DNA of 64,000 bases from Amycolatopsis endophytica (GTDB taxonomy: Bacteria; Actinomycetota; Actinomycetes; Mycobacteriales; Pseudonocardiaceae). Position 1 is the stretch's first letter. Each line of letters begins with the position of its first letter. The translations under genes and the position numbers were made by a program. Positions 36,683 to 46,663 of this stretch are shown piece after piece. The stretch covers positions 2,480,001-2,544,000 of the forward strand of contig NZ_JACCFK010000001.1 in assembly GCF_013410405.1 (NCBI RefSeq), given 5' to 3'. The notes under the pieces are model-generated. The model was not told the DNA's origin, made no database searches, and saw only the letters and a program-made list of their open reading frames with translations.

Positions 36683-36904
36683 ATGCCGGCCCCGGAGCGC
36701 ATCCGTGAAGAGCGCCTTTCCGAGCTGTTCCAGGCATGGCGCGACGACGTGAACAGTGTCCCGTTACCCCGTCTGGTGTCGCCCGAAACCGCGGTGGCCC
36801 TGGTGCGGTGCACGAAAGCGGCCGGTGCTTCGCGCCGGGCCGCTGAACCCCCCGACGGCCCAGCGGCCCGGCGCGGGCGGGTGACGCAAGGGGATGAATT
36901 TTAG
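36683..36904 (+). CDS. Small unknown protein
   Basis: 73 residues from ATG 36683, with AGAAAGGA upstream at normal spacing. The first half (IREERLSELFQAWRDDVNSV) looks like an amphipathic helix; PLPRLVSPETAVALVR follows, and the rest is basic and low in complexity. Codon use is like that of the neighbours. I do not recognise a family; the ribosome site and the independent start in a divergent gap are the only support. It could be a small regulatory protein or non-coding. Confidence 0.45.
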   Translation: MPAPERIREERLSELFQAWRDDVNSVPLPRLVSPETAVALVRCTKAAGASRRAAEPPDGPAARRGRVTQGDEF

Positions 36905-36953
36905 CTTCCGCAAGCGAATTTGTAACCAGCCGTAGGGCAACTGTTACAAGAAG

Positions 36954-38186
36954 TCACGCTGAAGCACCATCGGGAAGCAGCAGCACGTCGACCTCGCTGC
37001 CTTCGGGCGCCTCGACGACATCCTCCGGGAGTTCGATCAGGCAGTTGGCGTGCGCGAACGCGTTGAGCAGGTGGGAGCCCGGTCCGCCGCGCGGGCCCAC
37101 CCGGCCGGTCACCTCACCGTCCGCGTGGGAGTAGAACCCGCGCCGGAACTGGCGACGTCCCGCTGGCGAATCCAGGCTCTCGGTCAGCCGGGCCCGCACC
37201 CGCTGCCGGTCGACGTCGCGGTGGCCGAGCGCGGTCAGGATCGCGGGGCGCAGGAACACCTCGAACGACACCAGCACGCTCACCGGGTTGCCGGGCAGGG
37301 TCACCACAGGCACCCCGTTCCAGCGCCCGTTGCCCTGCGGTCCGCCGGGCTGCATCGCGACCTTGACGAACTCGACGCCCGCCCCGGTCAGCGCGTCCTT
37401 CACCACCTCGTAGGCGCCCGCGCTGACCCCGCCGGAGGTCACCACCAGATCGGTGTCCGCCAGCCGCGGCTCGATGACCGCGCGGAACTCCTCGACGTCG
37501 TCGACCACGCTGCGCACGATGTCCACGCGGCAGCCGAGCCCGCGCAGGCCCGCGGCGAGCATGATGCTGTTCGACTCGTAGATCTGGCCGTGGCGCAGCT
37601 CGCCCGGCGGCGTCACCAGCTCCGAACCGGTCGACACGACCAGCACCCGGGGCGGCGCGTGCACGGTCAGCCGGTCCAGCCCGACCGCGGCGGCCAGCCC
37701 GAGCTGCGCGGGCCCGAGCACCGTGCCCGCCCGCAGCGCGACCGTGCCCGCTGCGACGTCCTCACCGGTGCGGCGCAGGTGGGTGCCCACCGCGGCGGGC
37801 TCACGGATCGACACCTTCTCGGTGCCGCCGTCGGTGTCCTCGACCTTCACCACCGCGTCCGCGCCCGACGGCATCGGCGCGCCGGTCATGATGCGGTGCA
37901 CGGTGCCCGGCAGCAGCGGCGGCACGTCGGTGCGCCCGGCCGGGATGTCCCCGGCGACCGGCAGCTCGACCGGCGTCGCCGCGGTCGCGGAGGCGACATC
38001 GACGGCGCGCACGGCGTAGCCGTCCATCGCCGAGTTGTCGAACGGCGGCAGCGAGACGCCGGCGGGGACGTCCTCGGCCAGTACCAGCCCGGCGCACCCG
38101 GCCAGCGGGAGCGTGGTGTGCGGGGCGGCGCCGAGCAGCTCGGTGACGGCGGCGCGGTAGGTGTCCACGGAAATCACGCGGACCAT
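36954..38186 (-). CDS. moeA: Molybdopterin molybdotransferase MoeA
   Basis: 410 residues. Domain blocks are PPFDNSAMDGYAV, VHRIMTGAPMPSGADAVVKV, the MoCF-like VVSTGSELVTPPGE and VVTSGGVSAGAYEVVKDAL, and LPGNPVSVLVSFEVFLRPAI. MoeA inserts molybdenum into adenylylated molybdopterin. It stands in the same relation to psd as moeA2 (Rv0438c) does in M. tuberculosis. ATG 38186 is divergent from the AIM24 gene by 59 bases. A molybdenum hydroxylase subunit gene lies 4.7 kb away. Confidence 0.95.
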   Translation of the reverse strand: MVRVISVDTYRAAVTELLGAAPHTTLPLAGCAGLVLAEDVPAGVSLPPFDNSAMDGYAVRAVDVASATAATPVELPVAGDIPAGRTDVPPLLPGTVHRIMTGAPMPSGADAVVKVEDTDGGTEKVSIREPAAVGTHLRRTGEDVAAGTVALRAGTVLGPAQLGLAAAVGLDRLTVHAPPRVLVVSTGSELVTPPGELRHGQIYESNSIMLAAGLRGLGCRVDIVRSVVDDVEEFRAVIEPRLADTDLVVTSGGVSAGAYEVVKDALTGAGVEFVKVAMQPGGPQGNGRWNGVPVVTLPGNPVSVLVSFEVFLRPAILTALGHRDVDRQRVRARLTESLDSPAGRRQFRRGFYSHADGEVTGRVGPRGGPGSHLLNAFAHANCLIELPEDVVEAPEGSEVDVLLLPDGASA

Positions 38187-38245
38187 CCTCCCCCGCGCTG
38201 GCGTCCGTGCAACACTTCCCCCGCTTGTCGATCTGGAGGGGAAGC

Positions 38246-38833
38246 ATGCAGGTCCGCACCCGGCACACGCCCGCGTTCGGCGTCGCCCGAGTGATCCTGG
38301 GTCCCGGCGAGGCGGTGCAGGCCAGGGGCGAGTCGATGTTCGCCAGCAGTTTCGGGCTCACCGAGGTGACGAACGGCAGGAAGTCGCCATCCGTGTTCAC
38401 CGCGCCGGCCGATGGCGGCTGGCTCGACCTCGCGCCCTCCGGGGCCGGTGACGTCTACCCGCTGGAGTTCGACGGCCGCACCGGCTGGTGCGTCGCACGG
38501 GACGCGGTGCTCGCGCGACCGGCGTCGGTCCGGTCCGACGCGTGGCCGGGCCTGCAGGCGATGTTCGGCACCGAGCACGGGTTCCTCGACCATTACGCCG
38601 GAACCGGACCACTGGTGCTGGCCTGCGCCGGTCCGGTGGACCAGTTCCAGCTGGCCGCGGGCGAGCTGGTTTCCGTGCGCCCCGGCCATCTGCTGGCCTA
38701 CCCGGACAAGGTGCAGTGCCGTCTGCGGGCGTTGGACCCTTCGGGGCAGCAGTCGATCCGGACGGGCGAAGGACTGATGCTCGACTTCGCCGGACCGGGA
38801 TCGCTTTTGGTGCAGACCCGTAAATCTCGCTGA
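38246..38833 (+). CDS. AIM24-family protein
   Basis: 195 residues starting [20 protein letters not shown]. The fold is a beta-rich AIM24 (TIGR00266-like) barrel; [19 protein letters not shown] and [20 protein letters not shown] are recognisable family segments. Its biochemical role in bacteria is unknown. The ATG has GGAGGGG eight bases upstream. It begins a rightward run AIM24, cold-shock protein, Ser/Thr kinase, groEL. Confidence 0.88.
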   Translation: MQVRTRHTPAFGVARVILGPGEAVQARGESMFASSFGLTEVTNGRKSPSVFTAPADGGWLDLAPSGAGDVYPLEFDGRTGWCVARDAVLARPASVRSDAWPGLQAMFGTEHGFLDHYAGTGPLVLACAGPVDQFQLAAGELVSVRPGHLLAYPDKVQCRLRALDPSGQQSIRTGEGLMLDFAGPGSLLVQTRKSR

Positions 38834-38928
38834 ACCTTATTGATCCGGCGCGTTTCTCCGGTACCGTTACCTCCACTTCGGGGGCCGGGCGGGCACGGCT
38901 CCCGGTGGTTTTTCGCAAGGAGGAAACC

Positions 38929-39135
38929 GTGGCTGTTGGCACGGTCAAGTGGTTCAATTCCGAAAAGGGCTACGGCTTCATCGCGTCCCCCGAGGGACCC
39001 GATGTGTTCGTGCATTACTCGGCCATCCAGTCGGATGGATTCCGGACACTGGACGAGGGGGATCAGGTCGAGTTCCAGATCGAGTCCGGTCGCGACGGCC
39101 GGACACAGGCGGCGGACGTCCGCAAGGTGTCCTAG
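38929..39135 (+). CDS. Cold-shock protein CspA-type
   Basis: 68 residues, beginning [23 protein letters not shown]1 (KGYGFI) and RNP2 (VFVHYSAI) are both intact, so it should bind single-stranded RNA or DNA and act as an RNA chaperone. The start is GTG 38929, with AAGGAGG at a normal distance. It ends 23 bases before the kinase gene and may be cotranscribed with it. The hydrophilic C-terminus is normal for the family. Confidence 0.96.
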   Translation: MAVGTVKWFNSEKGYGFIASPEGPDVFVHYSAIQSDGFRTLDEGDQVEFQIESGRDGRTQAADVRKVS

Positions 39136-39158
39136 CGGCCGGCAGTAGGCTGCCCCGT

Positions 39159-40685
39159 GTGACAGGCGATGTGTCGGGGGACCTCACCGGTCGCCGGCTG
39201 GGCAACTACCGCATCGACGGTGTGCTCGGCAAGGGTGGCATGAGCGTCATGTACAAGGCCACCGACGTGCGGCTCGGTCGCAAGGTGGCCCTGAAGGTGA
39301 TCGGCGAGCACCTGGGTGCCGACGCCGAGTTCCGCGAACGTTTCGTGGACGAGGCGCGCAACACCTCCGCCGTGGACCACGCGAACGTCGTACCGCTGTA
39401 CGACTTCGGTGAACTCGACGGGATGCTCTACATCGCCATGCGCCTGGTCGACGGTGCCGATCTGGCGAGCCTCATCGCGGGCGGGCCGATCGCGCCCGAC
39501 CGCGCGCTCAGGCTGCTCGACCAGGTCGCCGACGCACTGGACTGCCTGCACGAACGCGGGCTCGTCCACCTGGACGTCAAACCGGCCAACGTGCTGGTCA
39601 CCAGCCGGGAGTCGGCGCGCGAGCACGTCTACGTGGCCGACTTCGGGCTGACCCGGCGCGGTGCCACGGGACATCGCACCCGCGGTGGCGACTTCCTCGG
39701 GTCGCCGACCTACGCCGCGCCCGAACACCTGCGCGGGGAACCGCTGGACGGGCGCACCGACCAGTACGCGCTGGCGTGCGTGCTGTACGCGTGCCTCACC
39801 GGCCAGCCCCCGTTCAGCGGCGACGTGCCGACGGTCATCAAGGGACATCTGGCCGTCGAACCACCCGCCGTCTCCGGCGTCGTCGGGCTGCCCGCCGGCG
39901 TCGACGAGGTCGTGCGCAAGGGGATGGCCAAGAACCCGCCGGACCGCTACGACAACTGCGTCGAGCTGATCACCGCGGCGCGCAAGGCGCTCGGCCCGGC
40001 CGCCGCTTCGACCACACCGCCGGGCCCGCCCCAGGCCGAGGCCCAACGGGAGGCCGGAATGCAGCCGTACCCACCGCAGGGCCAGCCGGGGCAGTCAGGT
40101 CAGGGTCAGCCCGGCCGGGCCGGTCAGCCCGCCCGGGGCGGACCGGGCCAGGGCGGTCTCCCCGGTCAGCCGGGACAGGGCGGCCAAGCCGGGCCGCACG
40201 GCCCCGGTCAGCCGGGTCCGCAGAACCAGCCCGGCCCGCAGGGCGGCCAGGGCCCGCTTCCTCCGGGACAACCGGGCCAGCCGCACCCAGGTGGCCCCTA
40301 CGGCAACCCGGGGATGCAGAGTCACCCCGGCATGCCGATGCCACCCCGGTTCGCGCCGAACACCCCGCCCCAGAACTGGGCCGCGCAGCAGCAGCAGCAG
40401 GGCTGGCAGCAGTACCAGCAGTCGGGCTACCCGCCCCAGCAGCCCTACGGCTACGCCCCGCCGAAGCGGAGCGGCGGCCTCAAGTGGCTGTGGGCGGGCA
40501 TCGCGGGTCTGGTCGTGGTGGCGGCCGTCGTCGTCACGCTCGTACTGGTGAACCGGGACAGCGGCACCTCGCCCGCGCCGACCACCGCGCCCAACATTCC
40601 CGTCGGCCCGTCCGGCGGATCGACCGCGCAGTCCACCGGCGGCGGCCCGCCCCCGGCGACGATCTCCATCCGGCCGAGCTCCTGA
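39159..40685 (+). CDS. Membrane-anchored Ser/Thr protein kinase (Pkn type)
   Basis: 508 residues. The kinase domain (about 14-285) shows GKGGMSVMYKA, VALKV (Lys46), VHLDVKPANVLV (137-147) with leucine in place of the arginine of HRD, DFG at 161-163, and GSPTYAAPEHL. A Pro/Gln/Gly-rich linker (about 290-435) with GQPGQ repeats leads to a membrane helix (about 445-468, LWAGIAGLVVVAAVVVTLVL) and a short Thr/Pro-rich outer tail. This is the actinobacterial Pkn layout but without PASTA repeats. Start GTG 39159. It precedes groEL with the two CIRCE sites in between. Confidence 0.93.
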   Translation: MTGDVSGDLTGRRLGNYRIDGVLGKGGMSVMYKATDVRLGRKVALKVIGEHLGADAEFRERFVDEARNTSAVDHANVVPLYDFGELDGMLYIAMRLVDGADLASLIAGGPIAPDRALRLLDQVADALDCLHERGLVHLDVKPANVLVTSRESAREHVYVADFGLTRRGATGHRTRGGDFLGSPTYAAPEHLRGEPLDGRTDQYALACVLYACLTGQPPFSGDVPTVIKGHLAVEPPAVSGVVGLPAGVDEVVRKGMAKNPPDRYDNCVELITAARKALGPAAASTTPPGPPQAEAQREAGMQPYPPQGQPGQSGQGQPGRAGQPARGGPGQGGLPGQPGQGGQAGPHGPGQPGPQNQPGPQGGQGPLPPGQPGQPHPGGPYGNPGMQSHPGMPMPPRFAPNTPPQNWAAQQQQQGWQQYQQSGYPPQQPYGYAPPKRSGGLKWLWAGIAGLVVVAAVVVTLVLVNRDSGTSPAPTTAPNIPVGPSGGSTAQSTGGGPPPATISIRPSS

Positions 40686-40694
40686 CGTGCTGTT

Positions 40695-40721
40695 CTTGCA
40701 CTCGCATCCGGAGAGTGCTAA
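40695..40721 (+). promoter_or_regulatory. CIRCE element 1 (HrcA operator)
   Basis: CTTGCACTC (40695-40703), nine bases, then GAGTGCTAA (40713-40721). The right arm is a perfect match to the consensus TTAGCACTC-N9-GAGTGCTAA; the left arm differs in two positions. It is about 180 bases upstream of groEL. Confidence 0.9.
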
Positions 40722-40728
40722 ACAGGCG

Positions 40729-40755
40729 TTGGCACTCGGCAGTGTCGAGTGCCAG
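40729..40755 (+). promoter_or_regulatory. CIRCE element 2 (HrcA operator)
   Basis: TTGGCACTC (40729-40737), nine bases, then GAGTGCCAG (40747-40755). It matches the CIRCE layout and lies eight bases after element 1, so the groEL promoter is probably under double HrcA repression. Confidence 0.88.
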
Positions 40756-40857
40756 AAGCACATGGTCGGGACGGTGAGGCCGGTTCGGGGCTCCGAACAG
40801 GTCGTCCGTCGCGGGCACCGAGCCTGGCCGAGCTAAGTGTCCTGCTGCCAGTCCTGA

Positions 40858-42531
<1,674 letters not shown>

Positions 42532-42549
42532 TCTCCTGAGTCCAGGCGG

Positions 42550-42586
42550 AAGCCCGGGTGCGCCTCGCGCGCATCCGGGCTTTTTG
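42550..42586 (+). terminator. Intrinsic terminator after groEL
   Basis: Arms 42550-42563 and 42569-42582 (AAGCCCGGGTGCGC and GCGCATCCGGGCTT, one G-T pair) enclose a short loop and are followed by TTTTTG. This is canonical and close to the groEL stop. Confidence 0.9.
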
Positions 42587-42590
42587 CTGT

Positions 42591-42791
42591 TCAGTCCCGA
42601 GGCATGACGGCCCAGCAGATCGCGTAGATCAGGATCGGCGCGCCGAACCCGAGCAGCGTCGCGGCGGCGAGGACGATGCGGATGATCGCGGCGTCGACGC
42701 CGAGCAGCTGGGCCCAGCCGCCGCAGACACCGGCGATCCACTTGTCGGTCGTGCTGCGGCGGAGTTTCCCAGTGGTCACGTTGTTCGTCAT
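42591..42791 (-). CDS. PspC-domain membrane protein
   Basis: 66 residues. KLRRSTTDKWIAGVCGGWAQ is the PspC signature, followed by the helix IIRIVLAAATLLGFGAPILI. In other bacteria PspC senses or supports envelope stress; this single-domain form is common in actinobacteria. ATG 42791 is preferred to an upstream in-frame start. It is convergent with groEL, right after the terminator, and divergent from the molybdenum hydroxylase gene. Confidence 0.92.
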   Translation of the reverse strand: MTNNVTTGKLRRSTTDKWIAGVCGGWAQLLGVDAAIIRIVLAAATLLGFGAPILIYAICWAVMPRD

Positions 42792-42895
42792 GCCCCCATC
42801 CTGGGTCGCGCGGGCGTCGCGCACATCGGGGACCAACCCCGAGTGGACCCGGAAAACCTGGTTCGGGGACCTCGGGTGTGTATAGGGTCGATCAC

Positions 42896-45250
42896 ATGGC
42901 GGGATCTTTGCTCGGTACCGAGGTCCGGCGGGTCGAGGACCCGGATCTGGTACGTGGTCGTGGAACCTTCGTCGACAACCTGAAGTTCGAGGGCGTCTGC
43001 TACGTCGCTTTTGTACGTTCGCCGTTCGCGCACGCGCTGATCAACGGCATCGACACCACGGAGGCCGCCGCGGCGCCCGGGGTGCTCGCGGTCTACACCG
43101 CCGCGGATCTGGACCTGGCCGAACTGCCGGTCTTCATGGACCTCAACCCGCACGCGAAGCGGTACGCGCTGGCTTCCGACCGCGTCCGGTTCGCCGGGGA
43201 ACCGGTGGCTGCCATCGTCGCCGAGAGCGCGACGGCAGCGGCGGACGCGCTCGAACTCGTCGACGTGGACTACGAACCGCTGCCTGCCGCGGTGGACGTG
43301 GAGCAGGCGCTGGAGCCCGGTGCGCCGGTGCAGTTCCCGGACATCGGCTCGAACATCGCGGCGGGTCAACGGGACGAGGCCGGTGCCGAGGTGCTCGACG
43401 GTGCCGACGTGGTGGTCCGGGCCAGGATCGAGAACCAGCGGCTGGCGGTCGCGCCGATGGAGGGCAACGCGATCGTGGCCCTGCCCGGTGATGACGAGTT
43501 CGACCTGACGGTTTACGTGTCGACCCAGATGCCGCACGGTTTCCGGGCGGCCGCGGCCAAGCTGTTCGGCTACGACCGCGACCGGATCCGGGTGGTGGCG
43601 CCCCACGTCGGAGGTGCGTTCGGCGGCAAGGTCGGGGTCATCGCCGAGCACGCGGTCGTGATCGAGGCGGCCCGCCGGTTCGGGCGTCCGGCGAAGTGGA
43701 CGGAGACCCGATCGGAGAACCTGCAGGCGTCGCCGCAGGGGCGCGCGCAGGTGCAGTACGCCGAACTCGGGGTGCGCCGGGACGGAACGATCGTCGGCCT
43801 GCGGTGCCGGGTGATCGGCGACGCGGGTGCCTACGCCGGTTTCGGTGGTGGGCTCGCGCTCGGGCCGACACGCACGATGGCGCAGGGCGTGTACCGCATC
43901 CCGGAGATCAGCTACGCCGCGATCGCCGCGCTCACCAACACCGCGCCGGTCGGGGCGTTCCGCGGCGCGGGGCGCCCGGAGGCGACGGCGATGCTGGAGC
44001 GGCTGATGGATCTGGCCGCGGCCGAGCTGGAGATGGACCCGGCGGAGATCCGGCGGCGCAACTTCCTGCGCCCGGAGGAGTTCCCGTACACGACGTTCAG
44101 CGGTGCGAGCTACGACAGTGGCGACTACGACGTGCCGTTGCGCAAAGCCCTGGAGGTGGCCGGTTACGACGAGCTGCGTGCCGAGCAGAAGCGGCGGATC
44201 TCGGCGGGCGAGCCGCGGTTGCTGGGCATCGGCGTGAGCGCGTACGTCGAGATCACCGGCGGTGGCAGCGGCGAGTTCGCTTCCGTGGAGGTCCGGGCGG
44301 ACGGGACGGCGGCCATCAAGGTCGGCACGTCCGGGCACGGGCAGGGGCACGCGACATCGTTCGCGATGCTCGTGTCCGACGCGCTGGGGATTCCGCTGGA
44401 GTCGGTCGAGTTCGTGCAGTCCGATACGGCCGCGGTGCCGCGCGGCGCCGGAACGGGTGGGTCGCGTTCGCTGCAGGTGGGCGGAAGCGCGGTGCGTGAG
44501 GCGGCGGGCCTGGTACTGGAGCGCGCGCGGGAGCTGGCCGCCTCGCGTCTGGAGGCGGGCGTGGACGACATCGTTCTGGCGGATGGCCGTCTCGGCGTGG
44601 CGGGCGTCCCGCAGGCGACGATCGGCTGGGCCGAACTGGCCGAGGCGGCTTCGGCGGAGGGGCGCCCGCTGGCGGAGACGACGGACTTCAAGCCGGACGG
44701 GGCGACGTTCCCGTTCGGGGCGCACGTGTCGGTGGTCGAAGTGGATGTCGAGACGGGTTTCGTGAAACCGTTGCGGCACATCGCCGTGGACGACTGCGGG
44801 CGCGTGCTGAACCCGATGATCGTGCGCGGGCAGCAGCACGGCGGGGCGGTGCAGGGGATCGCCCAGGCGCTGTGGGAGCAGGTGTCCTACGACGAGGACG
44901 GCAACCCCGTGACAGCCACGTTCGCCGACTACCACCTGCCCTCGGCGGCCGACGTGCCGGCGCTGGAGGTGTCGAACACGGAGACGCTGACGGACCGGAA
45001 CCCGCTGGGCGCCAAGGGAATCGGCGAGTCGGCGACGGTCGGCTCGACCCCGGCGGTGCAGAACGCGGTGGTCGACGCCCTGGCGCACCTCGGTGTGCGG
45101 CACATCGACATGCCGGCCACACCGCAACGCGTGTGGCGCGCGGCGCGGGGCCTGGCGCCGGACCAGTGGCGCGAACCGCCCGCGGTGTTCGACACGTTGC
45201 CGGTGCGTGAATCGGGAGCGTCGGCCGACGCCGACGAGGCTGTCGCCTAG
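42896..45250 (+). CDS. Molybdenum hydroxylase large subunit (xanthine dehydrogenase/aldehyde oxidase family)
   Basis: 784 residues. The molybdopterin-binding subunit starts with GTEVRRVEDPDLVRGRGTFV and has HVGGAFGGK, VGAFRGAGRPEA (AFRGAGR-type active site, unlike form I CO dehydrogenase AYXCSFR) and the catalytic glutamate in AKGIGESATVGSTPA. It would hydroxylate aldehydes or heterocycles. The FAD and 2Fe-2S subunits, which normally sit beside it, are absent here, so it is an orphan large subunit needing partners elsewhere. ATG 42896. It shares a CTAG stop overlap with menC. Confidence 0.9.
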   Translation: MAGSLLGTEVRRVEDPDLVRGRGTFVDNLKFEGVCYVAFVRSPFAHALINGIDTTEAAAAPGVLAVYTAADLDLAELPVFMDLNPHAKRYALASDRVRFAGEPVAAIVAESATAAADALELVDVDYEPLPAAVDVEQALEPGAPVQFPDIGSNIAAGQRDEAGAEVLDGADVVVRARIENQRLAVAPMEGNAIVALPGDDEFDLTVYVSTQMPHGFRAAAAKLFGYDRDRIRVVAPHVGGAFGGKVGVIAEHAVVIEAARRFGRPAKWTETRSENLQASPQGRAQVQYAELGVRRDGTIVGLRCRVIGDAGAYAGFGGGLALGPTRTMAQGVYRIPEISYAAIAALTNTAPVGAFRGAGRPEATAMLERLMDLAAAELEMDPAEIRRRNFLRPEEFPYTTFSGASYDSGDYDVPLRKALEVAGYDELRAEQKRRISAGEPRLLGIGVSAYVEITGGGSGEFASVEVRADGTAAIKVGTSGHGQGHATSFAMLVSDALGIPLESVEFVQSDTAAVPRGAGTGGSRSLQVGGSAVREAAGLVLERARELAASRLEAGVDDIVLADGRLGVAGVPQATIGWAELAEAASAEGRPLAETTDFKPDGATFPFGAHVSVVEVDVETGFVKPLRHIAVDDCGRVLNPMIVRGQQHGGAVQGIAQALWEQVSYDEDGNPVTATFADYHLPSAADVPALEVSNTETLTDRNPLGAKGIGESATVGSTPAVQNAVVDALAHLGVRHIDMPATPQRVWRAARGLAPDQWREPPAVFDTLPVRESGASADADEAVA

Positions 45251-46197
45251 CTGTTCACCAGCTGGGAGACGCGGTCGAGGCGACGTCGCCACTGTTCTGC
45301 GGTGGCGTCGTCCGCCTCGTTTTCGTGCGCCCGGTCCGGCTCCGGAGGGGTGGTCAGAACGGGCAGATAACCGTCCACAGGGGACAGTGCCGCGCTGGTG
45401 GTGTCACTCGTCAGCAGGGACATCGTGCCCAGCCCGCACGCGAAGTCGAGTTCGGGAAGGGCCCCGGCGAGCGCGAGCCCGGCCGCGAGCCCGACGCTGG
45501 TCTCGACGGCCGAGGAGACGACACACGGAAGCCCGCACGCTTCGGCGACCTGCAGTGCCCGCCGGACTCCGCCGAGGGGAGCGACCTTGATGACGGCGAC
45601 ATCGGCGGCGTTCGCGACGGCCACCCGGAGCGGATCCTCGGCCCGCCGGATGGACTCGTCCGCCGCGATGCGCACGTCGGTTTTCCTGCGTACGGCAGCG
45701 AGTTCGTCGATGGACGGACAGGGCTGCTCGACGTATTCGAGGCCCCCGGCGGCCTTGTCGAGCTCCCGGACGGCCTTCACGGCGGTGTCGACGTCCCAGG
45801 CGGCATTGGCGTCCACGCGGATGGCCCCGTTGCTGCCCAGAGCATCCCGCACCGCCGCGACGCGATCACAATCGTCCGAAAGGGACGTACGTGGATCCGC
45901 GACCTTCACCTTGGCCGTACGGCACCCGGACTCGGCGGCCAACTGGTACGCCTTCTCGGCCTCGACGACAGGCACAGTGGTGTTGACCTCGACCCGGCGC
46001 CGCACCGGCGCCGGCCACCCCTCGCGAGACGCCTCCAACGCGGCCCGCAGCCATGGCACGCTCTCCTGATCGCCATAGTCGGCGAAGGGACAGAACTCGC
46101 CCCAGCCCGCGGGGCCGCGCACAAGAACCCCTTCGCGCACGGTGACCCCCCGGAACCTGTTGCGGAGGGGGATCGCGTACACCAGAGGCTCACTCAC
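45247..46197 (-). CDS. menC: o-Succinylbenzoate synthase MenC
   Basis: 316 residues of the enolase superfamily. The start is YAIPLRNRFRGVTVREGVLV; the barrel has CRTAKVKVAD (Lys-x-Lys catalytic lysine), RVDANAAWDVDTAV (metal Asp), YVEQPC (metal Glu), RIAADESIRR (metal Asp/Glu) and VIKVAPLGG (second lysine). It dehydrates SHCHC to succinylbenzoate for menaquinone. GTG 46197 is chosen over a longer upstream frame. No other men gene is adjacent. Its stop overlaps that of the convergent hydroxylase gene (CTAG). Confidence 0.92.
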   Translation of the reverse strand: MSEPLVYAIPLRNRFRGVTVREGVLVRGPAGWGEFCPFADYGDQESVPWLRAALEASREGWPAPVRRRVEVNTTVPVVEAEKAYQLAAESGCRTAKVKVADPRTSLSDDCDRVAAVRDALGSNGAIRVDANAAWDVDTAVKAVRELDKAAGGLEYVEQPCPSIDELAAVRRKTDVRIAADESIRRAEDPLRVAVANAADVAVIKVAPLGGVRRALQVAEACGLPCVVSSAVETSVGLAAGLALAGALPELDFACGLGTMSLLTSDTTSAALSPVDGYLPVLTTPPEPDRAHENEADDATAEQWRRRLDRVSQLVNS

Positions 46198-46663
46198 GCC
46201 CCCATCGTCGCACGGCTGCCGGGCCGGGCTGCTCAGTGCTGTTCTGGTCGCCCAGTAACCGGGGCCGTGGATGTCACGCTGTTCCGGAGCTGCTGGCGCC
46301 ACTTCGCGGTGGTGCTGCTGGGACGCTCAACCCCGCCCAGCTCTCGCTGCTTCCACCTGACACCGCCGCTCGGCCCAGCGCCGCACTCGTCTCTGGCGGC
46401 TCCACGAATGTCACTCCGCCCAACGCGGCGAGCGGACCCGATTGCCCCCGGACCGACCGACCTCAGCCCACCCCTGCTCACTCCACCCCGCCATGCCGCT
46501 CACCCCAGCCACCCTGCCGCTCATGCCAGCTGTCCAGTCGGGCAGGGCCGGCTTGGAGCCGACCCTGCCCGACGTCGAAGCTGCTTCCCACCCGCAGGCA
46601 GCTAATGGACTGGATGGTTAATTAGCGGTTAGCATGCGAAGTGCGGACACGTGGAGGTAAGTG
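46198..46663. other. Intergenic gap between menC and an alcohol dehydrogenase gene
   Basis: No convincing gene was seen on either strand. The region holds a C-rich, weakly repetitive stretch (CCGCTCA-type units near 46497-46531), the hairpin at 46538-46572, and an inverted pair GCTAAT (46601-46606) and ATTAGC (46621-46626) that may be an operator for the alcohol dehydrogenase gene. Confidence 0.5.
46538..46572. terminator. Hairpin in the menC-alcohol dehydrogenase gap
   Basis: Arms 46538-46553 (TCGGGCAGGGCCGGCT) and 46557-46572 pair over 16 bases with one C-A mismatch and a 3-base loop. There is no T-run, and it lies upstream of both flanking genes, so a terminator is only one option; a protein site or an RNA element is also possible. 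Confidence 0.5.

Noticed and set aside
42896..45250. Form I carbon monoxide dehydrogenase large subunit (coxL)
   Set aside because: The active-site loop is AFRGAGR and not AYXCSFR, and no coxM or coxS is adjacent.
46236..46625. A 129-codon open frame in the menC-alcohol dehydrogenase gap
   Set aside because: Low-complexity Pro/Ser translation, no ribosome site, and it crosses a strong hairpin.
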